Origin: Leisingera methylohalidivorans DSM 14336
GTDB taxonomy: Bacteria; Pseudomonadota; Alphaproteobacteria; Rhodobacterales; Rhodobacteraceae
Assembly (NCBI RefSeq): GCF_000511355.1
Contig: NC_023135.1
Span: 2,940,371 to 3,004,370 of the forward strand
Reading direction: 5' to 3'
Length of the DNA: 64,000 bases
In this document: one piece after another, positions 63,104 to 64,000 of the stretch
Layout: each line of letters starts with the position of its first letter
Numbering within the stretch: the first letter of the stretch is position 1
Position numbers and translations under genes: made by a program
The notes under the pieces: generated by a model
Databases searched by the model: none
The model's input: the letters and a program-made list of their open reading frames with translations, nothing else
Told to the model about the DNA's origin: nothing

Positions 63104-64000
63104 GCCCGTGCCTCCTTATGGCCTTCATCGCTATGCAGGCGCTGCACCTCGTGGCAGGCCACTGCGACCTCGCCGTATTGCACGATGTCCGGCACCCGGC
63201 TGCGGCACAGGTCAGTGGCGTATTTGCAGCGCGGGTTGAAGGCGCAGCCGGTTGGGATACTGGTCAGCCCCGGCATATTGCCGGGGATCTGCTTCAACCG
63301 CTGGCCGGGCTCGGTCTGCTGCGGCAACGCGTTGATCAGCCCTTGGGTATAGGGGTGCTGCGGGTCGTTGATGATTTCCCGCGTGCGTCCCGCTTCGATA
63401 ATGCGGCCTGCATACATCACCAGCGTGCGCTCGGTCATCTGGCTGACCACGCCGAGGTCGTGGGTGATCAGGATCAGCCCCACCTGGTTCGACTGGCACA
63501 GCTCCAGCATCAGCTCCATGATATCGGCCTGAATGGTCACATCCAGCGCGGTCGTCGGCTCATCCGCGATGATCAGCTGCGGGTCCAGGAGCAGCGCAAT
63601 CGCGATGATGATCCGCTGCCGCATGCCGCCCGACAGCTCGTGCGGGTATTGTTCCAGACGTTCCTCCGGAGAGGGGATGTATACCTCGCGCAGCTTGACG
63701 ATGGCAATCTGGCGCGCTTCCTCGCGGCTCAGCTTGCGGTGCGCCATCAGGGTCTCAACCATCTGCTGGCCGATAGTCAGCACCGGGTTCAGGGTCACCA
63801 TCGGATCCTGAAAGATCATCGCCATGCGGTTGCCGCGCAGGGCGCGCAGGCGCTTGTCGCTCATCTGCACGACGTCTTCGCCATCGAACAGGATCTGGCC
63901 GTTGTCGATGAACCCCGGGCGGCTGAGCAGGTTCATCAGCGAAAACCCGGTGATCGATTTGCCGGCGCCGCTTTCGCCGACAATGCCCAGGCGTTCGCCC
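63100..64000 (-). CDS. dppD: Dipeptide/oligopeptide ABC transporter ATP-binding protein (DppD type), 5' end cut by window edge
   Basis: At least 300 residues lie in the window; the N-terminus is beyond the edge. Walker A GESGAGKSITGFSLM, signature LSGGMRQRIIIAIALL, Walker B LIIADEPTTALDVTIQ and a C-terminal oligo_HPY domain (PTGCAFNPRCKYATDLC) are intact. It forms a heterodimer with DppF. The permeases and solute-binding protein are presumably just beyond the right edge. Confidence 0.93.
   Translation of the reverse strand, partial: GERLGIVGESGAGKSITGFSLMNLLSRPGFIDNGQILFDGEDVVQMSDKRLRALRGNRMAMIFQDPMVTLNPVLTIGQQMVETLMAHRKLSREEARQIAIVKLREVYIPSPEERLEQYPHELSGGMRQRIIIAIALLLDPQLIIADEPTTALDVTIQADIMELMLELCQSNQVGLILITHDLGVVSQMTERTLVMYAGRIIEAGRTREIINDPQHPYTQGLINALPQQTEPGQRLKQIPGNMPGLTSIPTGCAFNPRCKYATDLCRSRVPDIVQYGEVAVACHEVQRLHSDEGHKEARA

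Overview
The window is GC-rich, densely packed bacterial chromosome. Its gene content points to a marine alphaproteobacterium of the Rhodobacteraceae (Roseobacter group, Leisingera/Phaeobacter/Ruegeria-like). Pointers are a COG3146-type acyltransferase, the DUF5928-type glycosyltransferase, DUF1523 and DUF6638-like proteins, PmtA/PssA phospholipid enzymes, a candidate CtrA box and an alphaproteobacterial-type RpoH promoter. No phage, plasmid, IS or CRISPR was found. This placement rests on recognising protein families by eye; no search was run.

Layout. 0-5 kb (minus): partial acyltransferase, GDPD, RidA-like protein and an orphan type I secretion pair (HlyD + ABC). 5.2-9 kb: MlaA-MlaC lipid transport and a class A penicillin-binding protein. 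9.3-11 kb: glnK-amtB. 11-16 kb: aminotransferase + 3-mercaptopyruvate sulfurtransferase, a secreted LRR protein, smpB and an EamA transporter. 16.3-20 kb: XRE-cupin regulator divergent from benE with twin operators between them, then ilvD. 20-24 kb: an AT-richer secreted orphan, a sulfotransferase/GT14 divergent pair and rpiB. 24.3-27.2 kb: a graveyard of a LysR regulator, a BCCT betaine-type transporter and a peptide-binding protein. 27.3-29.9 kb: a Rieske oxygenase/reductase pair of the glycine-betaine-demethylase type, downstream of a clear cobalamin riboswitch.

30.1-38.1 kb is the least understood part: nine same-strand, mostly overlapping genes. They encode a coiled-coil protein (possibly TelA-like), a AAA+ ATPase, two large unknown proteins, DUF1523 and four small membrane proteins. 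A perfect 11-bp-arm palindrome precedes the first gene, and structured repeats sit inside the operon. This is the best candidate for an undescribed system. It is followed by pmtA and pssA (phosphatidylcholine and phosphatidylserine synthesis).

39.9-50.3 kb: creatinase, an alpha/beta hydrolase, succinate-semialdehyde dehydrogenase, a heat-shock Hsp20 gene with RpoH promoter and ROSE-like thermometer, two tandem trypsin-like proteases and glcDEF glycolate oxidase. 50.4-54 kb: DUF599, rlmH, rsfS and an MscS channel. 54.2-60.8 kb: leuC, leuD and leuB, interrupted by a glycosyltransferase and by a membrane protein/EEP-hydrolase pair. 61-64 kb: tRNA-Pro(CGG), a LysR regulator and dppF/dppD ATPases, the last cut by the window edge.

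Several genes concern one-carbon and N-methyl compounds (betaine demethylase, creatinase, PC synthesis) and organic-nitrogen uptake. Intergenic regions carry recurrent palindromic elements described in the findings.
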